Shown one piece after another: positions 50,815-62,366 of a DNA stretch of 64,000 nucleotides (positions are counted from its first letter, which is position 1; the number at the start of each line of letters is the position of its first letter). The stretch is taken from contig CM073887.1 in assembly GCA_037176705.1 (NCBI GenBank), forward strand, positions 29,949,501 through 30,013,500, in the 5' to 3' direction. Below the pieces are notes generated by a model. It was not told the DNA's origin and made no database searches. It saw only the letters and a list, made by a program, of their open reading frames with translations. This stretch comes from Molossus alvarezi. Taxonomy: Eukaryota > Chordata > Mammalia > Chiroptera > Molossidae. The position numbers and the translations under genes are program-made.

Positions 50815-52792
50815 ATAAAATCCTATCATAATTATTACACGTTTATATGGATAATAAGTAGAACTGAAAAGTATATTATTTGCATCAAAGTAATAATTTT
50901 TAAAGTCTGGCTACAAACGCCATAATAGCTCAGAGATAAAGTAGTCAGCATCTGAACTGAAAATGGTACCACTTGAAATGTTACCTAAAAAAATATATAT
51001 GTGTTTATACTTATTTAATGAAGATAACATTTTATCTAATTGTCATTGAGTGTTATGGTTAATAAATATTCCTTTGTTATCTTCACACTGTTGATAAGTT
51101 ATTACTGGTCAATAATTTAGGTGACACACGCTTTTATTTACTCCATTCTATTTCCTGTTACTCTATTTAAAATACTATTATCAGCTTTGATTTTTCTTTT
51201 AAAAATTCACTCAATACAATTATTTATGACAGATGTCTGTGGTTATGAAGCCAATAGGGTTAACAGTGTATAGTTTTAGGTATTTCTTTTACTGTAAAAG
51301 TAAATGGTATCTTATGGTAAAATGGCTCCAAGAGGCAGGAGTTTAACTTTGTCTGGATGCAGGAAGGGCTATGTGTAATTCGGTGTTTCTATGCATAATT
51401 GATATAGTTTCAGAACACAGCATCTGTTTAGGGTCGACATGATTATTACCTATCTGAGTTGGAGCTAATAATAATAATTAGAAGAACATCCACATAATGT
51501 GAACACATATAAGGCAAAATTTTATTTCAGTTATTTCTCTCTATATATGAGAAAAACTCTGAAAAGTATGCTTAAGGATATTTTTAAATGTCTTTATTTC
51601 TTTTGGGGATGTATATGAAATGTATGAGTGTTTTGCCAATACTTGTAAAAATACTACATTAAATTATAACATCCTACCTGCATATAGATCTCATTTTAAT
51701 GAAAGTGAATGATCAGATTTCCTGTTGCACTTCAAAGTAATTACTCCTGTTACTAAAGTGAAGAGTAAGTGTAAAAATTAACATTCGTTTACAGAAATAA
51801 ACTGTGAAATATGTAAAGTATTTTTAACATAATGAGGATTTACTCCACATCGGGAGTCTTTTCTCCTACCAATTTCACGTATCATAGTTTTCTAACCAAC
51901 TTTTACATGTATTTAACTATGTGTTGCTGAGATTTTTTTTTTTTTTTTTATGAGTTGCATTTTTCAGAATTTGGGAATCTTTTCTCACTGCTATACTTGG
52001 CATATATTTCCAGGTCACTCAGAAGGTCTGACTCAGAATATACTTTTAATTAATACTGGTTTTCTTCCTCTGACCCCTCTTCCCATTAATCTGTTTTTTT
52101 TTTCCTCAGATGGCTACACCTCGTTTCAAATAATTTATGTCTTCTATGTCTGAAAATCTCCTGGACAAGTGTCAGAATTTTATACTCTTGGTGCCTAAAA
52201 ACCTGTAGGCACTTAATTCATGTTTCTCCCAGGAATGGAGATAAAGAAGAGAGAAAGTGCTATACTGTTTCCTAAAGCAGAATATATAGTATCCAGGGGA
52301 GAACCATATATCTTACACACCTTGCTGCATTTCTCAGTGTGTAGCACAATAGCAAACATGCAGCCAGCTCCGCATGGGGAGCCCATGAATTGTGTGGAGG
52401 CGGTGAACAGCAGTAATGAGAACGTACATCTCCTGTCACACAGAGCTAAGCCTGAATGTCCTGGCAACACCATTTGCCATGAGCTCTCGTGGCATTTGCC
52501 AGTTTATTTCATTTTTTCCCCTAAGCATTGGCATAAAGTAAAGTTTGACTATTAAGTTGCCCATAAGAGTTGAACACACTACTCATAATCTACACCAGTG
52601 TAGGGATTCCCCTGAGTTTAGGTATGATTCTGTTAAAAGTCTCTATTTTTTCCTGTTTGGTTTCTTCTCATTTTGTTTCTTCATTTTTTTTTTTTGTTTT
52701 CATTCATCTGTGTCTACAATTCTCAAACTTGTTTAATCCAGTCTGTAAAATATATCAAGACTTGAGAAATTTAAGAGAACCAAAATTTCTTT

Positions 52793-53038
52793 TTTTTTAA
52801 CTTTATTTTTTCTTTATTGATTTTAGAAAAAGAGAAAGAAGGGAGAGGGAGAGAGAGATAGAAACATCTATGAGAGAGAACATCGTTTGGCTGCCTCCTG
52901 CATGTACCCCCACTGGGGATTGGGCCCACAACCTGGGCATGTGGCCCACAACCTGGGCATATGGACTGACCAGGAATCAAACCGGCAACCTTTTGGTGCA
53001 TGGGTTGACACTCAGCCACTGAGCCACACAGGCTGGGC
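52793..53038 (-). mobile_element. Ves SINE, group B, with 20-bp tandem duplication
   Basis: Antisense copy. Inside it GGCCCACAACCTGGGCATGT (52923-52942) is followed at once by GGCCCACAACCTGGGCATAT (52943-52962). TSD CCAAAATTTCTTT at 52780-52792 and CCAAATTTTCTTT at 53039-53051. Confidence 0.93.
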
Positions 53039-53519
53039 CCAAATTTTCTTTATAAAACTGGTAGTTTACAAAAACAAATCAATCTTCACAAGGCAGTTTA
53101 AAATTCTCAGCACTTTAAAAATTTGGGGAAACCTAATTTAGGTCCCTTTTGAATGTCCTGAAGAATTTGAATTTCAGAAAATGAATTTAACCATTTAAAA
53201 ATATTTGAGAATGCGGGCCTGGTACCTGTCCGCTCATTCAAACCATCACCTGAATTCCATCCCATTCCCTGGGCACACAGCTTAGGCCACACACAATCAT
53301 TCCTATTTTATACTGTAAAAGATGAGCTTATTAGTGAAAATACCTTATTTTTGGTTTTATTTGTACCTTCCTTCCCCATAAAAATCAGATTACCTTAGCC
53401 TTAGGCTGGGGATAAATCAGGTACACCAGTGCTATACTATGTTTGATCTAAATCAAAATGCTCCTTAACAGTACAGAGTCTGGTTACTGGAGCAAACTTG
53501 TGTCTCTGACTTCCTCTTT

Positions 53520-53613
53520 TTTTTTTTTCTGTACATGCCCCTAGCGGGAACCGAATCCAGGACTCTCTGGTCCACAGGCCAATGCTCCAACCACTGAGCC
53601 AAACTGGCCAGGG
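53520..53613 (-). mobile_element. Head-only tRNA-derived SINE (Ves-H), copy 2
   Basis: 94 bp, antisense. On the minus strand: GCCCTGGCCAGTTTGGCTCA, GGACCAGAGAGTCC (53560-53573), CGGTTCCCGCTAGGGGCATG, TACAG then poly(A). It stops within a base or two of the same point as copy 1 and shares its diagnostic bases. TSD CTGACTTCCTCTTT is exact at 53506-53519 and 53614-53627. Confidence 0.9.
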
Positions 53614-53867
53614 CTGACTTCCTCTTTCTTAAATATGAATGCTTGTCCAGGAGATAATGCAGAAAAAACTCCAGAGCAGCATACAACCATTTTGTTAGAC
53701 ATGTGCCTGTGAGCCCCTCCTGGGAAACTAAGTTTGTGGCCGGTGAGGGAAGTTGCTTTATACTCCTGTCTGTCCAGTACTTCCAGCTATGTGCTAACTT
53801 CGGAAAGGGGCTGAATAAATGCCATTGACCAAGTTTATTTTTAAAGGTTAAACTCTATAGTAATTAA

Positions 53868-53950
53868 AACTATATATATATATATACACACACACACTAT
53901 AGATTTTATACACACACACACACATATATATGTATGTATGTATGTATATA
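53868..53950. repeat. Compound (TA)n/(CA)n/(TATG)n microsatellite
   Basis: Two AC runs (53886-53898 and 53911-53922) separated and flanked by TA and TATG units. It abuts the antisense L1 3' UTR relic, so it may have grown from that element's A-rich tail. Confidence 0.9.
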
Positions 53951-54150
53951 TATTGCTTTTGAATTTATTGCAGTGACACTGGTTAACAAAATTATATGGG
54001 TTTCAGGTACACAATTCTACAACACATCATCTGTATACTGTATTGTGTGTTCACCAAGTCAAGTCTCCTTCATCACCAATTATCCCCCCATACCCTCCTC
54101 CACCTCCCCCTGCCCCTTCTACTGTGTGTGAGTTGATTAATTCCCCCCTC
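53946..54150 (-). mobile_element. L1 3' UTR relic, antisense (older lineage)
   Basis: On + it reads TTGCAGTGACACTGGTTAAC, TACACAATTCTACAACACAT and CCACCTCCCCCTGCCCC, the reverse of the L1 3' end also found sense at 16115-16288. Confidence 0.75.
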
Positions 54151-54648
54151 CCCAACTGTTTAAAGAACATCTAAATTACCTAAAATTTAATTACTAACAA
54201 TTTCCTGACGCTTATTGAAATATACTGGTTTAAATCACTCTATATTTATATACTTTTATGTTTTAAGAAAGAATAAAAATTCTATATCTTATGTTTCGTT
54301 AATTTCACAGAAATAGTTCCATTGAATATTTAATAACTGATGTATTTTTTACATTAGTGATTCATTGCACATTTCAGTTAACTAGCAATGTATATTAACT
54401 AGACACTCATTTTTCAGACTTGCAGTTATTAGAGAGTTTTCTTTATAAACCTCCAACTTCAGCAAGTAATTCATAAATCATGAATCATAAATCTAAAGTT
54501 AAAGAGATTATATGGTGCAAAAGAAGAATATTTTGTAATGACATGAGAAATACAAATTTCTTATATGAAGAATTTCAGCTTGGTTATTTTTCTATATAAA
54601 AAAATATCCTGATAGGTAATATTAAAAAAACTGTTAAAATGAATGTAT

Positions 54649-54868
54649 AGGCCAGCCAGTGTGGCTCAGTGGTTGAGCATCGACCCATGCACCAAGAGGT
54701 TGCTGGTTCAATTCCCAGTCAGGACACATGCCCAGGTTGTGGGCCTGATCCCCAGTGCGGGGCATGTAGGAAGCGGCCAATAGATGTTCTCTCTTATCGA
54801 TGATTCTGTCTCTCTCTGTCTCCCTTTCTCTGTCTCTCTAAAATCAATAAAGAAAAAAATAAATAAAT
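54649..54868 (+). mobile_element. Ves SINE, group B
   Basis: Head AGGCCAGCCAGTGTGGCTCA, B box GGTTCAATTCCC, tail TCTCTAAAATCAATAAAGAA. TSD AAAATGAATGTA at 54637-54648 and AAAATGAATATA at 54869-54880. Confidence 0.93.
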
Positions 54869-55401
54869 AAAATGAATATACATATATAATTTCAGAAGAC
54901 CAATTATGTCTATTTGATATAAAAATAAAATAATGATTCATTATTTTAAATCAAAAGTACTCTATAAATATAAAGTAAAATGTTTCATTATTCTACTCAT
55001 AATTTCTATGCAAGAACTAAGTTATTATATCACTACATGTAAATAGATTATTTGAATAATATTATAGTTCTAGTACTCTTAAATTCTTTATGACATGGCT
55101 AATGCAGGGGGATTTAGGCTTTTGTTATCTTTTTTTAATTAGCCAGAAATTAAAAAGTAATTTGAAAATACATTTTTTGAGAAAAATGGACTGCTGCAAT
55201 GGTTTTGTTACATTTTAAAGCAATTAAATTTCATAAGAATGGACCCTCGCATAACTGTTATATTTTTGGTACCATTTTGAGGTGAAAAACTTAAATGTCA
55301 ATGTATTGTCATAATATTTGTATAGATTACAGCTCTCTCTGCAGTTGCCACTAGAGTTTGTCTACAAGAAATGAAAAACAATTGGTTTGCAGTGATATAT
55401 T

Positions 55402-55404
<3 letters not shown>

Positions 55405-55445
<41 letters not shown>
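55405..55445. repeat. (AT)n microsatellite
   Basis: Unbroken run of about 40 bp AT. Confidence 0.95.
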
Positions 55446-55447
<2 letters not shown>

Positions 55448-56884
55448 GTTCTGTGTAAAAATTGGGGGTTGAGAACTACTGAAAAAAACAAGAGAAGCTA
55501 ATGAGATGGCAGGGACCCAAGCAATGAAGGATGAAATGTTTGCACGGGACCTCCCTTGAAAATGTTTGATAATTCTTCCAAGGAATCCTGTGAGTTGTTC
55601 AGTGGGGGATACATGTGAAACTCCATGGAGGCCAGGGTAGTGCAGAGTTGGGAAACCTGGTACAGCTTAGTTCACGAATCCAAGAAGACCAGAAAATCTA
55701 AGCTCCAACAAATGCAATAATTAGCAGAAGTCTTTCTTAGAGCTTTTGACTTACGAATAAAAATAGTTGGAAGGTAGAGAAGAGGACAGCTGCAAGATAT
55801 TTTCACCTAGGATTCAGCTAACATTTGGGCTACTTAGGGCTATAAGTAGAAATTGTTTAAAATGATCATTGACTAAACCATATCTTTGATACAATTTAAA
55901 ACAGGTGCCACTTGTTGAGCGAAGATGTATTTACAGCCTGACCCTTGAAACATCTGCAAATCATGCTTCCTCCATCTCATGTCCTCTTTCAAGTTAGAGT
56001 GGGACTAGAGACAAATTTAATCCCATCTAGTTCAAGCATGCAGATGTCAATTGCCACAAAGGATACTTACAGTAAATACAAGAAGGAATTACTTCTGATT
56101 TGCATACTCCTCCAGGACTAGTCCTGTTAGAAAGGGAAGATGCAGTTTAGGTAATGTTATTTCAGATGCTTTGAAAGGCTAATCCACACTTTAAGTCACC
56201 CCCAACAACACCACTTGATCATGTTGCCTAGAATTTCAAACTTTTCCTCTTGTTTTTTGCAATTATGTTTCTCTACAGATCTATCTGTAAAATGCTCCTA
56301 TTTCTTGAGAGAAAAATGGAGCAGTTAGGAAACTGGTATCTTTATAATGATCAGTTTTCTTTATTTTTCTGTATGGGTTAATTGGTTGATTATGCAGTGT
56401 CTTAAAATTAATGTTTATACTTGGGAGGGTGTGTGTGTGTGTATGTCTGTTTATTTCAATTAATAATTACATGACAAGCAATTAGATGAATAGGGTAGAT
56501 TTATAAATCATAGTGGCGCAGAGACATTGAAAGCAACAGGCAGTTATATAAAACCCTGAAAATGCCAGTTCCCACCCTTTTTGCCTCCTCTACACTTAAT
56601 TTGCTGAACAAAATTAACATAAAAATACAAATAATGTTCAAAAAAATGTTTTGTAACACTCCACGTTTCCCCACCACATACCTGCCCGAGATAATGTTAG
56701 TGTTGAATGAATATCTCAGGTGGGCTAGTTCAGGGGTGCTAGGAAAGTGGACCTTGCTGCCACTCTGCAACTTGGATCAGCTGGAAAGGACGGGTGGCTG
56801 GAGGCACGCTTGTAGGACCCCGAAACATCAAACGAGTGCAAGTGTGTTAGCAGCAACATGACATCAGAATGTTACCGAATTGGA

Positions 56885-57780
56885 TCTCAGTTCAGCAACA
56901 GGAATTCTGACAAAGAGAGAATTCAGAGCTAAGACTTAAATACAACCAGAAGTTTACTTAGAAAGTCACAGAGGTAGAAGTGGGCTGTGGAGAAAGTGAG
57001 CCAGCTGTGCTGTGCAGGTTCGGGAAACAAGGTACGGAGGCAAAAGAAGGGCCCTTGGAGCTTAGGAGAAGAAAAGGCAGAGAGACCTGCCTAAAGGAAG
57101 AAGGTGCTGGCAGCTAGAAAGAGACAAAGACAAAGAGAGGGCGTGAGCGAGGGAGAGAAAGAGAGGAGAGACAGAGAGAGAGAGTTTGAGCACTGTGGGT
57201 CTTCCATCCTAAAGGCTTTTAAGGGTGGGGATGTTAGGGGAAGTCCCAGGAGAGGATCTCAGTAGAATATTCATCAGCTTTCCAGGTGTGTCCTATCAGG
57301 GTCATGGTCTCCACTGATCGGTCAGTGCCAGGGCAGGAGGTCAATAGTTATTGCATCTCATCCCGATGTCAGCCACGGCATTGCTCTGTCTGGTTTTGCT
57401 GCTTTCTGGGCCTAGAGCTGAAACACAGCTGAGGACTAGATTTATCTCTAGTCTGACCAAAACTCTGACTCTGTTTCTAAGACTATTTAATGCAGGTCAG
57501 AACCTCATGGTCCAGAGGGCTGACTGCTTAAGGGGCTGGCCATGCGAAGCCTTGTATGGGAGTCATCTGAGGCCGTTCTCCGGCCCCCTTGTTCCTCCTC
57601 TAAAGGCTTCTCTCCTATGACTAGCGACATGCTGGGGGAGGGAAGATCACCCTGGGTGAGGTCCTTGCTTTCCCAGTTTTGCCCATTGCTAGGTACCCAG
57701 GTTTTCTGCCCTGGTCACCTTCAGTATCTGGCCTATTGTCCTTGCTCTGCTCATGCCTGACTGCCTACTACAAGAGTATA
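56885..57780 (-). mobile_element. Possible ERV LTR-like block
   Basis: GC-richer block with a purine-rich zone (57105-57185, GA repeats). Antisense reading ends TTTAAGTCTTAGCTCTGAAT and GTCAGAATTCCTGTTGCTGA. It looks like an LTR by composition and layout; no TG..CA ends or TSD are resolved, and no viral gene is seen. Short open frames (89 and 72 codons) here lack coding signs. Confidence 0.35.
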
Positions 57781-57787
57781 ATGTAAG

Positions 57788-58075
57788 AGTGTTTGTGAGG
57801 TGTTGTTGAATTGGCTCCAACTCCTGGCGACTCTAAAATGAGTGACGTTCAAAGCGTCCTGTCCTCAACAGTGCTGCTCAGCCCCTGTAGACTCACGCTT
57901 AGGGCTTCTTTCATGGGATCAATCCATCTCTTCTTTGGTCTTCCTCTTTTCCTTCTGCCTTCTGTTTTTCCCAGCATTGTTGGTTTTCCAAAGAACCCTG
58001 CTTTCTCCCGATGTGCCCGAAGTAGACCAGGTTTAGAATGCAAGAACGTTTGCTGTCAGATGTGACAGCGAGGAG
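57788..58075 (-). mobile_element. RTE-clade-like LINE 3' fragment
   Basis: The minus strand has a 64-codon open frame (58043-57849) with GKTEGRRKRGRPKKRWIDPM followed by KEALSVSLQGLSSTVEDRTL. The RKRGRPxxRWxD signature is typical of the C-terminus of RTE/BovB-type and related non-LTR retrotransposons. After it the nucleotide tail GAGTCGCCAGGAGTTGGAGC ... AACAACACC resembles RTE 3' ends (GAGTCGGAACCGACTCGACGG type, followed by AAC repeats). 5'-truncated; about 290 bp. The clade is assigned from memory of these motifs. Confidence 0.6.
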
Positions 58076-59419
58076 CTAAGGGCTGGTCCTGTTTCAGATC
58101 CCGCAGAGTCCCGATACCGGTGGTTACACTCCACTCGAGAGATGAGGACAATGGAAAAAACATTCAGGCAGTCTGAAGAGAAGTCTGTGGCACGCCTTTT
58201 CTGTTATAAATTACAGCAAGGAAATGATTAAGAAGGGATTGGATTGGATATATGTTTCCTTAAAGCTTTTCAAGGGACAAAATAAACAATCTGTGAAAGT
58301 GAAAGGTATATCATTCTCCCTCATATTTTATCAAATCTGTTAAAGCAAAATTATATATATCACTGGCCTTATATCAAAACAACTCTAACTTGTGATTTGA
58401 TTCATGGACAGGCCAGGTGTATGGAGATACAATTTTAGCAATAACGTTGTCTGGTGTCATTGAAGTCCCAGCACATCAGAAATGAAAAATATCAATTATT
58501 CAGTGCATTTTTAGAAAAAGAATAGTCTTAGGATAATAAGCAGCAATTGAAATTGTTTCAAAAAATGGTTCTTAGATACCCATTTTTGATCTCACAAAAT
58601 CACACTTCAGCGAAGTTCAATATTTTTCTTACATTCATATGACATGCTCATTACTCTCACAAAGAGAAATAAACTAATAAGCAAAACAGTGACTCCAAAT
58701 ATGCCAGAAGCGAGAGCTTTTTCTATCTCAAATAGTGAATATCTGAAACATTTATAAATTCTGAAAGCATGACCTTCTCTTTCCTGAGTTTCTTTGCTTC
58801 TTCGTTCCCTCTCTCCCCTGCACATAAACACTAAGTCTAGCTCGTCAGGACCTGCTGTCTCTTGGGATCCTTACCATCCCAGAGCCTAGGCCCTGCTCTA
58901 TCTGAAAAAGAGAACATTCATACATAGTTTATTAAGCAAAGTGTGTACGTGTACTTTTACGAGCGAGTATGCACATACATACACAAATTATTGTTGGCAA
59001 ACCTTCCAATGTTCTTATGCTGTTGCAGAGCTTCTTCTACATAAATACTTGATAACTTTCTTCACCTTATTTCTGAAAGTCCTAAGCACACCGTTCCCTT
59101 CAGGCGTTGATCTATAATGCCATTCCTCTTTTTCATAATGGCTACTGGATTTGCCTTTATTTTCAGCAGTACTTTCCACCTTTGTTACCATATTAGTGCA
59201 GCTCAACACTGAGTGTAAAATACTTAGACAGAAAATCACTGAGTGCTTGAAGCCAAGCACTGTATGTATGTTTGTGCTCAGTGTGTTATCTCGATTACTT
59301 CTTGAGTTCGAGAATCCTCTCTGCCTCCTTGCCTGGTCCTGTATTGACAGGGCTCCAAGCCTTCAAGGGAAGAGCCTAGTGCCTAAGGTGGATGAAACAG
59401 ATAGGTCAGCACCTCTTTT

Positions 59420-59511
59420 TTTTTTTAGTATAACTTTATTTTTTTTATTTAATTAATTTATTCATTTTTTGTTACAGACATTTCTCCTTTTCCCCCCACT
59501 GGTACCCCCCT
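59420..59511 (-). mobile_element. Very short L1 3' end insertion
   Basis: 92 bp: on the minus strand a G-rich stretch GGGGGGAAAAGGAGAAATGT then CTGTAAC and an A-rich tail, i.e. the last bases of an L1 3' UTR. TSD CAGCACCTCTTTT is exact at 59407-59419 and 59512-59524. Confidence 0.88.
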
Positions 59512-59646
59512 CAGCACCTCTTTTGACAGAATATCACGTAGTCATATTAGTAGCTTGCCTTTGCTATGTAATATTTTTGTTGTATAGAGAACCAAGGTTG
59601 GATTTAAAGAGCAAGCTACATTTAATATATGAAATTTTATTATTTT

Positions 59647-59858
59647 ATTTTAAATATTTTCTTTATTGATTTTAGAGAGAGAGGAAGAGAGAGGGAGAGA
59701 TAGACACATCGATGAGAGAGAACATTGATTGGCCATCTCCTGCATGCCCCCCACTAGGGATGGGGCCTACAACCTGGGCATGTGCCCTGACTGGGAATCA
59801 AACCAGCGACTCTTAGTGCATGGGTCAATGCTCAACCACTGAGCTACACTGGCTGGGT
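59647..59858 (-). mobile_element. Ves SINE, group B
   Basis: Antisense copy. TSD GAAATTTTATTATTTT at 59631-59646 and GAGATTTCATTATTTT at 59859-59874 (two mismatches). Head at right (CTCAACCACTGAGCTACACT). Confidence 0.93.
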
Positions 59859-60334
59859 GAGATTTCATTATTTTTTTAAAAGGAAAAGTTTGTTCAGGTA
59901 TGATAACTAGACACCAAGCTCTAGGATTTAATAAAGCCTCCAAATAGATTGATACTGCAGCATTTTTACTGACAAAATCAATGGAGCACTAATGACATTT
60001 AATTTAGGAACATTCTACAGTGCAGATCTGCCTCTTGAGTTTTATTATGCAAAGTTAATAGCTCTTGCGTCTTCTCTCAGAGGTCCTTGTGCTAACTCAT
60101 CACTGTTCAGTAAAACACAGGGCTGTCCATTTGATAGGATCCAGTAATCTTCTTAGGAGACAGCAAATTTCTAGGTACTTTTTTCCTTTGTCACATATGA
60201 TTTAGGGTTTTGCTGGAAATGATAATTCGAACTTATTTTATCCTAAACAAGTAAATGATATGGTTGCATAGTTTACTTGTCTGTCTGCTTAGTAGTGTCA
60301 ACCAATGGTCACTGGCACCAATTCAATTCTAACA

Positions 60335-61111
60335 GGAATCCCCATTTAGGGTTGGTGAAGGAGAAGATTTTATTCAGGACAAATAGCTCAGTTGTGATAT
60401 AGCACATTTGTGGAACAGCTATGGATTGGCTCAATAGTAACACAGCTCAATTATTAAACAGCAAGTCTGTGGAACAGCATGGGCATGCAGCAGCCCTCAG
60501 GCATGAGGTGGTCCTTGCACGAGGCCCATCTTTGCTGGACAGCTAGCTCAGCTCTGCTCCACATTGGACCACCGAGACGGGTCAGTTCCACTACACTCTG
60601 CTCTTGTGAGATGTTGCCAGTGTTTTAGCTTCAGCCAGGTAAACAGAGTGTTCAGTGGAAAGGGAAGGGGTGCTTTCCAAGACAGAGAGAGCTGACTTAT
60701 GTAGAGAGAAGTTCCCACCCCTGGTCCCTGACTGGTCCATTTTCATGCAAATGAGGACTCCAAATCCAATCTGAACAGTTTTGATTGGTCCAAAAAAGCC
60801 CTGTCCTGATTGGAGAGCATAGAGCTGCTCTGATTATTATTCAGTGAGATGCTAATGAGGATATAAATCCAACTGGACAGGAAAAGTCTCAATACTATTG
60901 GTTGAAATAAGATTTCAGGAAATCCTTTCTAAGGATTGGCTCAGATGGCTGAACACAGTGTTGACAGGCATTTCAATGCAGGTTTCTCCCCGAAGTGTGG
61001 CTTGCATGAGCAGCCCATTTAGCAAGGGCTGCTGGGCTCTGTCCATGAATTTGAGCCCAGTTAGCCACCAGCAGCCCTTTCCAACAGATATATTCATTTT
61101 GGGGGGAAACA
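60335..61111 (-). mobile_element. Candidate solo or remnant ERV LTR
   Basis: Minus-strand reading starts TGTTTCCCCCCAAAATG at 61111. It has several CCAAT-type boxes (antisense ATTGG at about 60784, 60896), an octamer-like ATGCAAAT (60754-60761), and a poly(A) signal in CCTGAATAAAATCTTC (near 60374). Just past the end comes TTGGTGCCAGTGACC, which has some likeness to a tRNA-primer binding site. No gag, pol or env is seen. An old LTR is likely, the family unknown. Confidence 0.45.
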
Positions 61112-61534
61112 ACTGTAAAACTCAGATAATAATTAAGATGAATAAAGAAACAATAGATAAGATATAGTGCAATGTATCATTAGAAAGGGACAGAACTCAC
61201 CATGAAAACTTAAGAATTTCCTATATGAATTTAATGTGCACATTGCACTATTTCATACATATATTTAATAGATTAGACTATAATATTTTGATACAAGCAT
61301 ATAAAGCATTAACTAGTTCTCATAAAACATGTACACAAAGGAATAATGTATATTGAGGATTCTAATTCAATCTCTTAAGTAGATACATTATATTTCTGTT
61401 AAAGGAAGTTGATATATTTTACCATGGCATCTTCTTTTACGAATTCATAAACTTTTCTTGATGAAATCTTTTATTAAAATGCTAGAAGCTTAAATACTAG
61501 TATAATAACAAAAAATATATTTTGAATGAAATTC

Positions 61535-62366
61535 TCTGACTGGGAAGATTCCAAAATGGCGGCGGAGTGAACAGAAGCTACACAGACCGTCTCCCAGGAC
61601 CAAACTGGAATTACAACTATAAAACAGACAAATCGACGGGAAAAACCAACATAAAAGCAGCTTGCGAGGACCATACAACGAGGGACACTGACTGGATCCT
61701 GGTAGGATTGCGAAGGTGCGAGACGGGGCTGGGAGCCCACGGTCGGCAGCTCGGCAGCGGCCTCAGCTGGGAGCGGCGCCCGCGGGTCACACTCCCAGGC
61801 GGCCCCACAGCGCAGCCGGGACAGAGGCTGAAACAGCCACAGCCACTCACCTTGGGCTCCGGCAGAGGGAGGGCAGACTGGACTGGAGCTGTGTCGGGAC
61901 ACTCAGGATTTGGAGGGCACTCAGAGCTTTTGCTGAGTGCAGCCACGCAGGACGGTGGCCATATTGCTCCATCCCAGAGCTCTGGGGAGAGGCAGCAGCC
62001 CCTACCTCTGAGATTCAACCCCACCCATGGTTCCACTGAAGTGCTAATTGAGGCTCATTAACAACCAGCATCTGCCCCCATCCTCCTGAAAGCCCTTAAT
62101 GCTGAGCACCTGAGGGAGTTTTACAATCAACTGACAACCCAAAACTTATTAAGTAACCTCAGCTGCTAGCCTCCAGGCAAAAAGTTAGAGGATAACAGTA
62201 CCTTTCCTGGGCTAGCAACTTTAACCAGGAAAGTAATACTTGACAGTGGTATTTAACGTGGGTCCCCCTCACTCATCTAAACCCAGGAGAGGGAGCCACA
62301 AACAGCAGAACACCAACACCCACAGGGAAAACTTGACAGGCTCCAAAGCCCACTGTGATAGCCAAA
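61535..62366 (+). promoter_or_regulatory. L1 5' UTR with internal promoter
   Basis: GC-rich, with a YY1-like site AAAATGGCGG at 61553-61562 near the start. L1 5' UTRs act as RNA polymerase II promoters and often drive antisense transcripts too; activity here is not known. Open frames of 107-164 codons on both strands arise from the GC-rich composition and are not genes. Confidence 0.75.

Noticed and set aside
61567..62061. 164-codon + and 139-codon - open frames
   Set aside because: Both lie in the GC-rich L1 5' UTR, where long chance frames are expected.
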